Source: Paenibacillus phyllosphaerae
Lineage (GTDB): Bacteria > Bacillota > Bacilli > Paenibacillales > Paenibacillaceae
Direction: 5' to 3'
Length of the DNA: 64,000 nucleotides
Assembly (NCBI RefSeq): GCF_014192105.1
Contig: NZ_JACHXK010000007.1
Location: 1 to 64,000, forward strand
The position numbers and the translations under genes were made by a program. The notes under the pieces were generated by a model. The model saw nothing but the letters and a program-made list of their open reading frames with translations. It had not been told where the DNA came from and did not search any database. Of the stretch, positions 26,774 through 34,654 are shown piece after piece; the stretch's first letter is position 1, and each line of letters starts with the position of its first letter.

Positions 26774-28024
26774 TTACCAAGCGGATGCGTTCTTTCTCGC
26801 GAGTTCATCCGTGAGTCCGAGGTTAATCATTTCCTCGACCATGATGTTCTCAAGATCCTCGCTATCAAAGTCCTTGGCATTAAAGTCACGGAGCAGCGCC
26901 AGCTTACCAGCATAGGTTGCCCGGGCCAGGTACTCTTGAAGCTCCTCGGATTCCAGATCGCCATCAACGAGCAGCGATTCATGTTGGCGGCCAACGTCAT
27001 CCGGATGAACGTTAGTAACGCCTAATCCATCGTGTGTGGATACGAGGATTTTGTTTGCACGCTCCGTTCTCACCTGATTCAAATAACGATAAGGCTGCTC
27101 GATTACCGGGAGATCGAGGGCTGCTGCCATCCTGCTCATGACAAGACGGCGCTGCGCCTTTTGTTCTTCGGTTGGTGCCCACTCGCTTTGCTCGTCTTGT
27201 CGCAGATCGGCCAGGTAATCTTCCTCATTATCGAACGAGGCGTATAATAGCGATTCATCGATCGCAAGAATGCTGAGGAACTCCCTGATATTGTTAGCGA
27301 CGACCTCGCCTGCCTCATCCCCGCCCATTGGCGAGACCATCACGATAGGGGCTTCATTTAGATCGGTAACCGATCCGAACTCGGTTAAGAATCCGTAGTG
27401 AACGCCATCTCCGCCAGTCCATCCGAATACGATAACGTCCCAGGGGGTATTCCCGTACTCGCTACAGTAATAGCCCCCGTAAAAGCCAAGCTCATCCCAT
27501 AAGGAAAGCCCCTCTTCTTGGAGTTGATCGTCCAAGGTATAGAGTGCGTCAAAGATTGCCGGAGGAGAATATTTGCCAAAGTTAATCTTCTGGCTTTCTT
27601 CGCCGCTCATCGAATCGGTTACTTCTACGACGACTTCTTCCACTGCTTCTTGAGCTTTCCTGAACATTTCTCGTCGATAAGCTTGTTCCGCTTCAAGCTC
27701 GGCGGCCGTTGGCGAAGTAATGGTCACCGTCTTGGTCTGTGAATCGAACGCGATTTCCTTATCGATGATGCCGCTCAAGCGTTTGGAATGGATGTAAATA
27801 TGTCCGTCGATTTCATGGAGCGTATCATTCCACTCATCATGGAGGTAGGTAGTTCGGCTTTCATTCAGTTGTTCATAGGAAAGGGCAAGCGAACTATTGG
27901 CTTCTCGACTATACGTCCATCCAATTGCAGGAAAGATCGTATCTAATGGGAGGTACAACCGTCTGCCATCCTTGAACGGTAGCAGTGAAGAGGTAATATA
28001 AGAGCCGTCAATAATAATATTCAA
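26774..28024 (-). CDS. Copper-amine-oxidase-like N-terminal domain fused to a SUKH-like region
   Basis: 416 residues without signal peptide. About residues 15-105 resemble the stalk domain found in many Paenibacillus proteins (GRRLYLPLDTIFPAIGWTYSRE, SKRLSGIIDKEIAFDSQTKTVTI). After a charged helix, about 150-270 has a SMI1/KNR4-like layout (ALYTLDDQLQEEGLSLWDELGFYG, WDVIVFGWTGGDGVHYGFLTEFG, IVMVSPMGGDEAGEVVANNIREFLSIL). The C-terminal 150 residues are acidic and not recognised. The TTG start follows a GGGAG site. The stalk domain is usually on exported proteins, so its presence on an apparently cytosolic one is unusual. Confidence 0.7.
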   Translation of the reverse strand: MNIIIDGSYITSSLLPFKDGRRLYLPLDTIFPAIGWTYSREANSSLALSYEQLNESRTTYLHDEWNDTLHEIDGHIYIHSKRLSGIIDKEIAFDSQTKTVTITSPTAAELEAEQAYRREMFRKAQEAVEEVVVEVTDSMSGEESQKINFGKYSPPAIFDALYTLDDQLQEEGLSLWDELGFYGGYYCSEYGNTPWDVIVFGWTGGDGVHYGFLTEFGSVTDLNEAPIVMVSPMGGDEAGEVVANNIREFLSILAIDESLLYASFDNEEDYLADLRQDEQSEWAPTEEQKAQRRLVMSRMAAALDLPVIEQPYRYLNQVRTERANKILVSTHDGLGVTNVHPDDVGRQHESLLVDGDLESEELQEYLARATYAGKLALLRDFNAKDFDSEDLENIMVEEMINLGLTDELARKNASAW

Positions 28025-28205
28025 GTGAACTCCCGCCTTCTATAATTTCTCAACTCTAGTATAACATTGCAAAAACTTCTGATAACACAAAAAAGACCAG
28101 CTAGTTCGGTGGCAATCGCCGCTATACTCTAATTGCGAAGTACAGGATTATGCGCGAAGCGGATTATTTCGTTTTATAATAGAAAGCAAGTAAGGAGGGG
28201 TCTAC

Positions 28206-28901
28206 GTGTACGAAACGATACTGGTCGTCGAGGACGAGAGGAAAATCGCAAGGCTGCTCGAGATTGAGCTCGAAAGCGAAGGGTATCGCGTGCTGCTCGC
28301 GGGGAGCGGCAACGATGGCTGGCTCGCTTACCGCGAGGGCGGCATCGATCTTATTTTGCTGGACGTCATGCTGCCCGGCTTAAGCGGCATTGAGCTGTTA
28401 CGTCGAATCCGTTCCACGGACGCAGGGACGCCAGTGCTGATGCTAACCGCCAAAAGCTCGGTTGAGGACAAGGTCTCCGGCCTGGATCTGGGCGCCAATG
28501 ATTATATAACGAAGCCGTTTCAGATCGAAGAGCTGTTAGCGCGCATCCGGACGGCGTTCCGGCTCGCCGGGCGAGGCTCGGACAAAGAAACGTATGGCGA
28601 ATGGCTGACGGCTGGAAGCTTGAGACTCAATCCGGATACGCGGGAGGTTGAACGGGACGAGAAGCCGATCCAGCTGACGCAGCGGGAGTTTGATTTGCTC
28701 GCGTATATGATGAGGAATAAACGGCTGGTGCTGAATCGGAATCAGATATTGTCGGCGGTCTGGGGGTATGATTACGCCGGAGATACGAATGTCGTGGATG
28801 TCTATATCCGCTATGTTCGCAAAAAGGTGGACGAAGGTTTCGGCAAAGAGCTGATCCAAACGGTCAGGGGCGTCGGGTATGTCCTGAAGGACGAATCATG
28901 A
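28206..28901 (+). CDS. OmpR/PhoB-family response regulator
   Basis: 231 residues: receiver domain with acidic pair EDE near residue 10, phospho-Asp in LILLDVMLPG at about 52 and Lys in DYITKPF, then a winged helix (about 130-228) ending VDVYIRYVRKKVDEGFGKELIQTVRGVGYVL. GTG start after AAGGAGGGG. The kinase gene overlaps its stop by 4 bases. It probably acts on the two PepSY genes downstream, whose promoter regions share a motif. A TATAAT-like box is near 28175. Confidence 0.92.
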   Translation: MYETILVVEDERKIARLLEIELESEGYRVLLAGSGNDGWLAYREGGIDLILLDVMLPGLSGIELLRRIRSTDAGTPVLMLTAKSSVEDKVSGLDLGANDYITKPFQIEELLARIRTAFRLAGRGSDKETYGEWLTAGSLRLNPDTREVERDEKPIQLTQREFDLLAYMMRNKRLVLNRNQILSAVWGYDYAGDTNVVDVYIRYVRKKVDEGFGKELIQTVRGVGYVLKDES

Positions 28902-30262
28902 AGCTGCGGCATAAAATCCATCTCTACTCCTCGGTCTTATTTATCGGATTAATCGTGGCAGCGAATGTAACGATCTATGTTCTGTTCAGCCAGATGTCGA
29001 TCGACAGGGAACTGGGGCAATTCGCGGCAGAGACGGAGCAAGCTTCCGCCGCCATCGCGCAAGCGTCCGATCCGGTCGCGGCAGCCGAACTATTGCGGGC
29101 TTATGTCCCGCTGGACGGCATGATCCGCGTCGTCAAGGAAAACGACGGCGACAACAGGTTGCTGGTCACCTCTTCGACGGCGACGGCACTAAGCGGGCTT
29201 GAGTCCCGCTACGACGAACGCAAGAAGCTTCATGTCATGGTGCATGAAGGGAAAAGCTACGCTTTTGTATCCCAACCCGTCATCGGGGCAGACGGGGACG
29301 TTATCAATGTGCAGGCAATGGATAGCGTTGAGAAGCTGATGATGCTGCTGAGGATGCTCCGGTACGTCATGATCGCGGCGACAGCGATCGTCATTGTGGT
29401 CGTGCTCATATCCGGCGGGTTACTCGGCACCATTATTATGCGCCCGATTAGCGCGATGACGAGAACGATGCGGGAAGTGGAGAGAAGCGGGCGCTTCGTC
29501 CGATTGAAGCAGGACAGCCGTTCGAAAGACGAGCTGAGCGAGATGGGGGAGACGTTTAACGAGATGATTGGCTTGCTGGAGAACAGTTTTGAGAAACAGG
29601 AGCAGTTTGTTTCGAACGCTTCGCATGAGTTGAAGACGCCCCTTACGATCGTCGAAAGTTACGCAAGCCTGCTGAAGCGGAAAGGAAAAGAGCGCCCCGA
29701 CCTGTTCGATGAATCGGTGGACGCCATCCATTCGGAGGCGGTCCGGATGAGGACGATGACCGAGCAATTGCTGCTGCTGGCCAAGCCGAAGCGAGAATGG
29801 AAAGTGGAATGGCAGGAGTTGGATGTCGCTCCGTTTATCGAGCAATCGGTGAGCGCCTTTCGAACCGCTTACGAACGGGAGATCAACGTTCAGCTTGCGG
29901 TGAATCCGGTCATCCGGTGCGATGCCGGACTGTTGAAACAGCTGTTTTTTATATTACTCGATAATGCCCGCAAATATAGTGACGACGCTATCTTCGTCCT
30001 CGTCGGCGATAACGGCCGGGGAACGAGCTTTATCCGCGTCGAAGACCGAGGCATCGGTATCTCGCCGGAACATCTTCCGCGCGTATTCGACCGGTTCTAC
30101 CGCATAGACCAGGCGAGAAGCAAAGAGCAGGAGGAGATCGGCGGGACGGGTCTGGGCCTGTCGCTCGCCCGAGAAATTGCGGAGGCGCTTGGAGCCGAGA
30201 TTGAGCTTGAAAGCACGGTAGGAACCGGTACGAAGGCGACGATTGTACTGCCGCCCGGCTAA
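28898..30262 (+). CDS. Sensor histidine kinase, HAMP-HisKA-HATPase type
   Basis: 454 residues with membrane segments near 10-32 and 150-175 around an extracellular domain of about 115 residues. HAMP follows, then HisKA with FVSNASHELKTPLTIVESYA (His about 247) and HATPase_c with LLDNARKYS, DRGIGIS and EEIGGTGLGLSLAREIAEALG. This architecture belongs to envelope-stress or cation-sensing pairs; two PepSY proteins downstream suggest monitoring of the cell surface. Ligand unknown. Confidence 0.92.
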   Translation: MKLRHKIHLYSSVLFIGLIVAANVTIYVLFSQMSIDRELGQFAAETEQASAAIAQASDPVAAAELLRAYVPLDGMIRVVKENDGDNRLLVTSSTATALSGLESRYDERKKLHVMVHEGKSYAFVSQPVIGADGDVINVQAMDSVEKLMMLLRMLRYVMIAATAIVIVVVLISGGLLGTIIMRPISAMTRTMREVERSGRFVRLKQDSRSKDELSEMGETFNEMIGLLENSFEKQEQFVSNASHELKTPLTIVESYASLLKRKGKERPDLFDESVDAIHSEAVRMRTMTEQLLLLAKPKREWKVEWQELDVAPFIEQSVSAFRTAYEREINVQLAVNPVIRCDAGLLKQLFFILLDNARKYSDDAIFVLVGDNGRGTSFIRVEDRGIGISPEHLPRVFDRFYRIDQARSKEQEEIGGTGLGLSLAREIAEALGAEIELESTVGTGTKATIVLPPG

Positions 30263-30272
30263 CCTTCTCAGT

Positions 30273-30300
30273 AAATTCTAATCCGTCCCTGCTAAAATAA
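30273..30300 (+). promoter_or_regulatory. Shared motif AAATTCTAAT before first PepSY gene
   Basis: AAATTCTAAT followed six bases later by CTGCTAAAAT. The same AAATTCTAAT plus a TGTAATTTT half lies before the second PepSY gene at 31066, suggesting a direct-repeat site for the adjacent OmpR-type regulator. Confidence 0.4.
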
Positions 30301-30326
30301 CGCTGAAGAGGAGAGGAGGGAACGTT

Positions 30327-31019
30327 GTGCTTTTCCAACGGCTTTCGAAAAAATCAGCTGCCGTGGTATTGCTGCTTCTCTTAGCCGCAACGGCCTCAGG
30401 TGGGATGCTGTTATACGTTCAAGCGACGGCGGCACCCGCAATCAGCGAGGAAGAGGCCAGAAATCAGGTCCTAAGCCGCTATAACGGAGAAATTACGCAA
30501 GTGTCTTTAACGGGGGACGTATATCGCGTGCAGCTTAAGAACGAGAACGGGCTGTACGAACTGGACGTCATGGCGGATGAAACGGGCATAGCAAGCATTC
30601 GGAAACTTGAAAGCACAACCAACGGCGAACCTGCATCCGGCAATGACGGCACCGATCCATCGGCACCGTCGTCCGAAGCCCCTGGCAACGAGACGGCCGT
30701 TCCGAAACCGTCTGAAGATCCGCCATCATCCGTACCTTCGCAGACTCCATCGCAACAGCCGTCGACAGAACCAACGACTACGCCGTCGGTACTGCTGACG
30801 AAGGACAAAGCGGCCGAATTGGCGCTCAAGCAGGTATCAGGAAAGGTGGAGGACGTCGACCTGGAGGAAACAGGCGGCAATCCGTATTATCTCGTCGAGA
30901 TCGATACGCCGGACGGACGGGAAGCCGTTGTCCAACTGCATGCGGTTTCCGGCGAAGCGATGTCGGTCACATGGGATGATGACGAAGAGGATAAGAGCCA
31001 AGATGACGATACCGACTAG
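30327..31019 (+). CDS. Membrane-anchored or exported PepSY-domain protein 1
   Basis: 230 residues: N-terminal hydrophobic segment (SAAVVLLLLLAATASGGMLLYV), a short PepSY-like repeat at about 38-92 (ISEEEARNQVLSRYNGEITQ), a Pro/Ser/Thr-rich linker (about 95-155) and a second PepSY unit (LTKDKAAELALKQVSGKVEDVDLEE; YYLVEIDTPDG) ending in an acidic tail. PepSY modules are thought to bind or inhibit extracytoplasmic proteases or to sense at the surface. GTG start after GAGAGGAGGG. It follows the kinase gene closely. Confidence 0.85.
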   Translation: MLFQRLSKKSAAVVLLLLLAATASGGMLLYVQATAAPAISEEEARNQVLSRYNGEITQVSLTGDVYRVQLKNENGLYELDVMADETGIASIRKLESTTNGEPASGNDGTDPSAPSSEAPGNETAVPKPSEDPPSSVPSQTPSQQPSTEPTTTPSVLLTKDKAAELALKQVSGKVEDVDLEETGGNPYYLVEIDTPDGREAVVQLHAVSGEAMSVTWDDDEEDKSQDDDTD

Positions 31020-31065
31020 CCGAATGATTGTCCATGCGATTAGATCGCACCTTGCTATCCTCATC

Positions 31066-31090
31066 AAATTCTAATGTTTCTGTAATTTTG
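31066..31090 (+). promoter_or_regulatory. Shared motif AAATTCTAAT before second PepSY gene
   Basis: AAATTCTAATGTTTCTGTAATTTT lies 66-90 bases before the start codon at 31156. Its first ten bases are identical to the site at 30273. Confidence 0.4.
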
Positions 31091-31155
31091 CTCTCAGATA
31101 AGAAGGATAAAGTTATACATGAGAGCAAGACGAGAGACAAAAGGAGGATATGACG

Positions 31156-31827
31156 ATGAACAAAAAAGCATGGATCGGCGGTATCGTAGCGGTTGCTCTG
31201 GTGGGCGGTGCAGGCGGCGCGATCGCGGCCGAGTCGGCCGGATATATCGGTAAGGAGAAGGCAAAGGCAATCGCGTTGAAGCAGGTTCCGGGAACGGTGG
31301 AAGACGTGGATTTCGAACGCGAACGCGGCAAATCGTTCTACGAGGTAGAAATCCGCAAGGCGAATGGCGCCGGGGAAGCGGATCTTGACATTGACGCGGT
31401 ATCCGGGGCGGTACTGCGAGTTGACCATGATAACGGCTGGGATGATGACGATGATTATAACGCGGCGGCAGCATCCAGCGCGCCAACGACTGCCACGACG
31501 ACAACAACTACCGCAGCGTCCGGGACGGCAACTTCCGCTGCAGCATCCGGCACAACGGCTTCGGCTGCGATATCCGAAGAGAAAGCGCGGAGCATTGCGC
31601 TGGCGCAAGTCGCCGGTAAGGTTGTGAAGGTAGAAAGCGAGCTGGACGACGGCATACTCGAATATGAAGTTAAAATTCAAACGGCTACCGGTTATGCCGA
31701 GGTGGATATCAACGCCAAAGACGGCAGCGTCCGTTCAATCGATCACGACCGTTACGATGATGATGACGATGATGACCGCTATGACGACGATGACGACCGT
31801 TACGATGACGATCGCTATGACGACTAA
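31156..31827 (+). CDS. Exported PepSY-domain protein 2 with acidic repeat tail
   Basis: About 223 residues: signal or anchor segment (AWIGGIVAVALVGGAGGAIAA), PepSY unit 1 (YIGKEKAKAIALKQVPGTVE, FYEVEIRKANG), an Ala/Thr/Ser linker, PepSY unit 2 (ISEEKARSIALAQVAGKVVK, LEYEVKIQTATG), then a C-terminal tail of repeated RYDD-type blocks of nearly pure Asp, Arg and Tyr. The tail could bind cations such as calcium. The start at 31156 is chosen because AAAGGAGG sits 8 bases before it; the ATG at 31150 is too close. It is paralogous to the preceding gene and belongs to the same predicted regulon. Confidence 0.85.
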   Translation: MNKKAWIGGIVAVALVGGAGGAIAAESAGYIGKEKAKAIALKQVPGTVEDVDFERERGKSFYEVEIRKANGAGEADLDIDAVSGAVLRVDHDNGWDDDDDYNAAAASSAPTTATTTTTTAASGTATSAAASGTTASAAISEEKARSIALAQVAGKVVKVESELDDGILEYEVKIQTATGYAEVDINAKDGSVRSIDHDRYDDDDDDDRYDDDDDRYDDDRYDD

Positions 31828-31870
31828 GTCAGATACGACTTAAAAGAGACTTGTTATGTGATATAGGGAG

Positions 31871-31896
31871 GCACCTACGGGCTGGTAGGTGCTTTT
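31871..31896 (+). terminator. Terminator after PepSY gene 2
   Basis: GCACCTAC, a 6-base loop and GTAGGTGC, followed by TTTTG. Confidence 0.8.
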
Positions 31897-32030
31897 GTCT
31901 GTACAGACTATAGTTTACGGACCTCCAAGGGATGACAAGCGAAGACATCTGCATCGGTAGGCAGGATAATCTGGATATCTCTAGAAATAATGAGATGACT
32001 TCATTCCTATTTGGTAAAGGAAGTGCACGC

Positions 32031-32807
32031 ATGGCTCATTTTAAGTGTAAATGCGGTCTAAGGCTATCGAATGGCTTATGTCCGAATGATATCCAGATTC
32101 GTGTAGTCAAGGATGAGACTTGGCAGAAGGCCGTATGTACGAATAAAGATATAGTCTTTGTATTTATGGATTATGATATTTGGAAATGTCCACGATGCAA
32201 TAGGGTGTATTCGTTTAAGAAAAATAATATAGATAAGATGTTTGCTATTGAAGAGGTAGAGATGAACATCTTGACCCAATGTCTATGCGGTCAACAAGAT
32301 TTCAACACTTATATTGCATACACGGATATTGAAATGGATCGATATACGTCGACTGCAGATACGGCTGGACAGATGCCTAATCCGCCTCGGGATCTATGGA
32401 GTTGTAATACATGTAATAGATTCTTCCTCAAAGAGGCGCAGAGCGAAATTATTCAGGTGTATAGGGAACAGGATTACTATGCATATGATGACATTGCAAG
32501 TGCGGATGAGGAGCCGCGCAATGTATATCTGATCCCAAAGGGTTATACAGGATGGATTGAAATTCATTATAGACAGGCTTCGTATCCCCTCATTGAGATC
32601 AACAATAATGAATATGTATTTGAAATTCCCGACTCGGGGATCTTAAGAATCTCGAATAAAGAGCCTCATTATGAAGAGGATGAATATTATTATACGGATT
32701 CTAATGGTAGAAGTACGTGCGAGTTAGTGAGCCGCCATATCATAGAAGATAGCGGCGAAACATTGAGAGAGAAGTTTTTGGTAGGTAAGGAAGAGAATAA
32801 AGATTAA
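32031..32807 (+). CDS. Zinc-ribbon protein with DUF6843-like C-terminal domain
   Basis: About 258 residues. Two pairs of cysteine motifs in the first half (CKCGLRL with WKCPRCNRVY, and CLCGQQD with WSCNTCNRFF) look like two zinc ribbons. The second half (RNVYLIPKGYTGWIEIHY, YVFEIPDSGILRIS, EEDEYYYTDSNGRS) matches the pattern of the DUF6843 domain common in Paenibacillus. Base composition is clearly AT-richer than the genes on both sides, suggesting separate acquisition. An AAAGGAAG site supports the ATG at 32031 over the open frame from 31932. No function is known to me. Confidence 0.65.
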   Translation: MAHFKCKCGLRLSNGLCPNDIQIRVVKDETWQKAVCTNKDIVFVFMDYDIWKCPRCNRVYSFKKNNIDKMFAIEEVEMNILTQCLCGQQDFNTYIAYTDIEMDRYTSTADTAGQMPNPPRDLWSCNTCNRFFLKEAQSEIIQVYREQDYYAYDDIASADEEPRNVYLIPKGYTGWIEIHYRQASYPLIEINNNEYVFEIPDSGILRISNKEPHYEEDEYYYTDSNGRSTCELVSRHIIEDSGETLREKFLVGKEENKD

Positions 32808-32909
32808 GAAGAGGAGGCCAACATCCCGGACTTTGTTTATAAAACATTGAGGGCGCCGTACATCGAGCTTGCAGGTACATCAAATATGATCTGGCCTTCA
32901 AACTGCACG

Positions 32910-32947
32910 AATAAACCGAGACCTGTGTTAGACAGGATCGGTTTATT
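32910..32947 (+). terminator. Terminator before the 33-43 kb sugar cluster
   Basis: AATAAACCGA..CCTGT, a short loop, ACAGG..TCGGTTTATT and TTC form a stem of about 15 bp. Confidence 0.75.
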
Positions 32948-33082
32948 TTCGTTATAAAGATGCGCTCGCGCAAGTCACTTTTACTCATCTGGAACAATTT
33001 GAATGTTCTCCGTCCCGCGAATGGTGTAATCTACGAGTTATAATACTGAGTAGTCGTGGGATCGGAAGGGAGAAGGCAAGCA

Positions 33083-34654
33083 GTGGATGCATACTGTAAA
33101 GTGCTCATCGTAGATGACGAAATTCTGGCCCGTCAGGGCATTAAACATTTGTTCGATTGGGAAAGCGAAGGGTTCACGCTGATCGGAGAAGCTTCGAATG
33201 GCAAAGAGGCACTGGAGCTGATCGCGGCCAATAAGCCGCATATCATCATTACCGATATCGTGATGCCGATCATGGACGGCGAAGAGTTGGCGCGTCAGGT
33301 CAAAGCGAATTATCCCGAGATCGAAATGGTGGTTCTCAGCAGTTTCAGCGAGTTCGAATATGTGCGTTCGACGTTTCAGAGCGGGGCCGCGGATTACATT
33401 CTGAAGCCGAAGCTGGATGCGGCACAACTGCTGCAGACGTTGAAAAAGATCGCTGGCCGCATTCCGGCGATCCACAGCGAGGCGTTCAGCACGGCCAAAG
33501 CGCCGACGATATGGCCGCTGTTAGAGAAGTTAATCGACGGGTTCGCGATCACGGATCCCGAGTCCGAGATTCGGGAGATGCTGCCCCATACCTCGTTCGT
33601 TCTGCTAGGGATTGCCCATCCGGGGGAGTCCGGGATGGACAGCGCGCAGATCTACCCGTGGCTGGAGACGCATCTGTTAGCCAATCTATCTGGGCCGGAA
33701 TGCACCGCAACATGGGACTTTCCGCAGCAGGGCGGGATTACGCGGGTCCTATTCAATTTTGCTCCGCCTTATGAGCTGCAATTACGAGCGCATATCATCC
33801 GGTTAGAGGAAGCCTTGATGGCGTTCCCTACGCCAGTGACGGCGGCATGCAGCTCGGTCTTTCGCGCGATCGCGGACTTGAACGAGGTTTATCATCAGGA
33901 AGTGCCGCGGCTGCTGGACAGCTATTTTTTCCAGCCGGAGCGCCGGTTGTTCCTGGCGGGTATAGGGGTGAGAGAACGTGTGCCGGCGGAGATGTTCGAC
34001 GCGAACGCGTTCAACCAAGAGTTGAACCATCACGACTTCGAAGCGGCTTTCGGCAGGCTTCGGACGTTCTTCGACGATCTTCAGGTTACACCCGGAGTTG
34101 GGATCCATGATTTCAAATCCTTCCTGGGCCACCAAGTGTTTGCCGTTATTCTTGCACTCGTACGTTTGGAGTATCCCGCAAGCAAATTGGATGAGCGCAA
34201 ATACGAGTATTTCCGGGACATCCATGAGTCCAGACACGTGCACCAGGCAAAGGACATCGTGATGCGATTCCTCGCGGAAGCCGAGAGCTGCGTGGCCAAA
34301 CGCAACCGGCCGACAGGCAATCAGGCCATCCACAAGCTGCTGAACTATATTCAGGAGCATTATGCCGAGCCGCTCAATCTTACCGAAGTCGCACATCATT
34401 TCCATTTTAACCCTTCGTATTTGTCGAATTATTTTGCTACGCACAATAAAGAAGGGTTCAGCGAGTATCTGAATCGCGTGCGCATCGATAAAGCATGCGA
34501 ATTGTTGAAGAACAGTGATATGTCGATCTCCGAGGTCAGCGGCCAGGTCGGATATTCGGATCCGAGTTACTTCACGAAGGTGTTCCGTAAGCTGAAGAAC
34601 ATCTCGCCAAGCCAGTACCGCAAATACGTACAAGAAGGACAGGACCCCGAATGA
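33083..34654 (+). CDS. YesN-family response regulator with AraC-type DNA-binding domain
   Basis: About 523 residues: receiver domain (VLIVDDEILARQGIKHLFDW; phospho-Asp in IIITDIVMPIMDG; YILKPK), an unrecognised middle of about 260 residues, and a C-terminal pair of AraC helix-turn-helix motifs (NLTEVAHHFHFNPSYLSNYF, SEVSGQVGYSDPSYFTKVFRKL). The start is taken at the GTG at 33083 after GGGAGAAGG; the upstream GTG at 33056 lacks a clear site. It overlaps the kinase gene by 4 bases and probably switches on the downstream importer and beta-galactosidase. Confidence 0.91.
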   Translation: MDAYCKVLIVDDEILARQGIKHLFDWESEGFTLIGEASNGKEALELIAANKPHIIITDIVMPIMDGEELARQVKANYPEIEMVVLSSFSEFEYVRSTFQSGAADYILKPKLDAAQLLQTLKKIAGRIPAIHSEAFSTAKAPTIWPLLEKLIDGFAITDPESEIREMLPHTSFVLLGIAHPGESGMDSAQIYPWLETHLLANLSGPECTATWDFPQQGGITRVLFNFAPPYELQLRAHIIRLEEALMAFPTPVTAACSSVFRAIADLNEVYHQEVPRLLDSYFFQPERRLFLAGIGVRERVPAEMFDANAFNQELNHHDFEAAFGRLRTFFDDLQVTPGVGIHDFKSFLGHQVFAVILALVRLEYPASKLDERKYEYFRDIHESRHVHQAKDIVMRFLAEAESCVAKRNRPTGNQAIHKLLNYIQEHYAEPLNLTEVAHHFHFNPSYLSNYFATHNKEGFSEYLNRVRIDKACELLKNSDMSISEVSGQVGYSDPSYFTKVFRKLKNISPSQYRKYVQEGQDPE

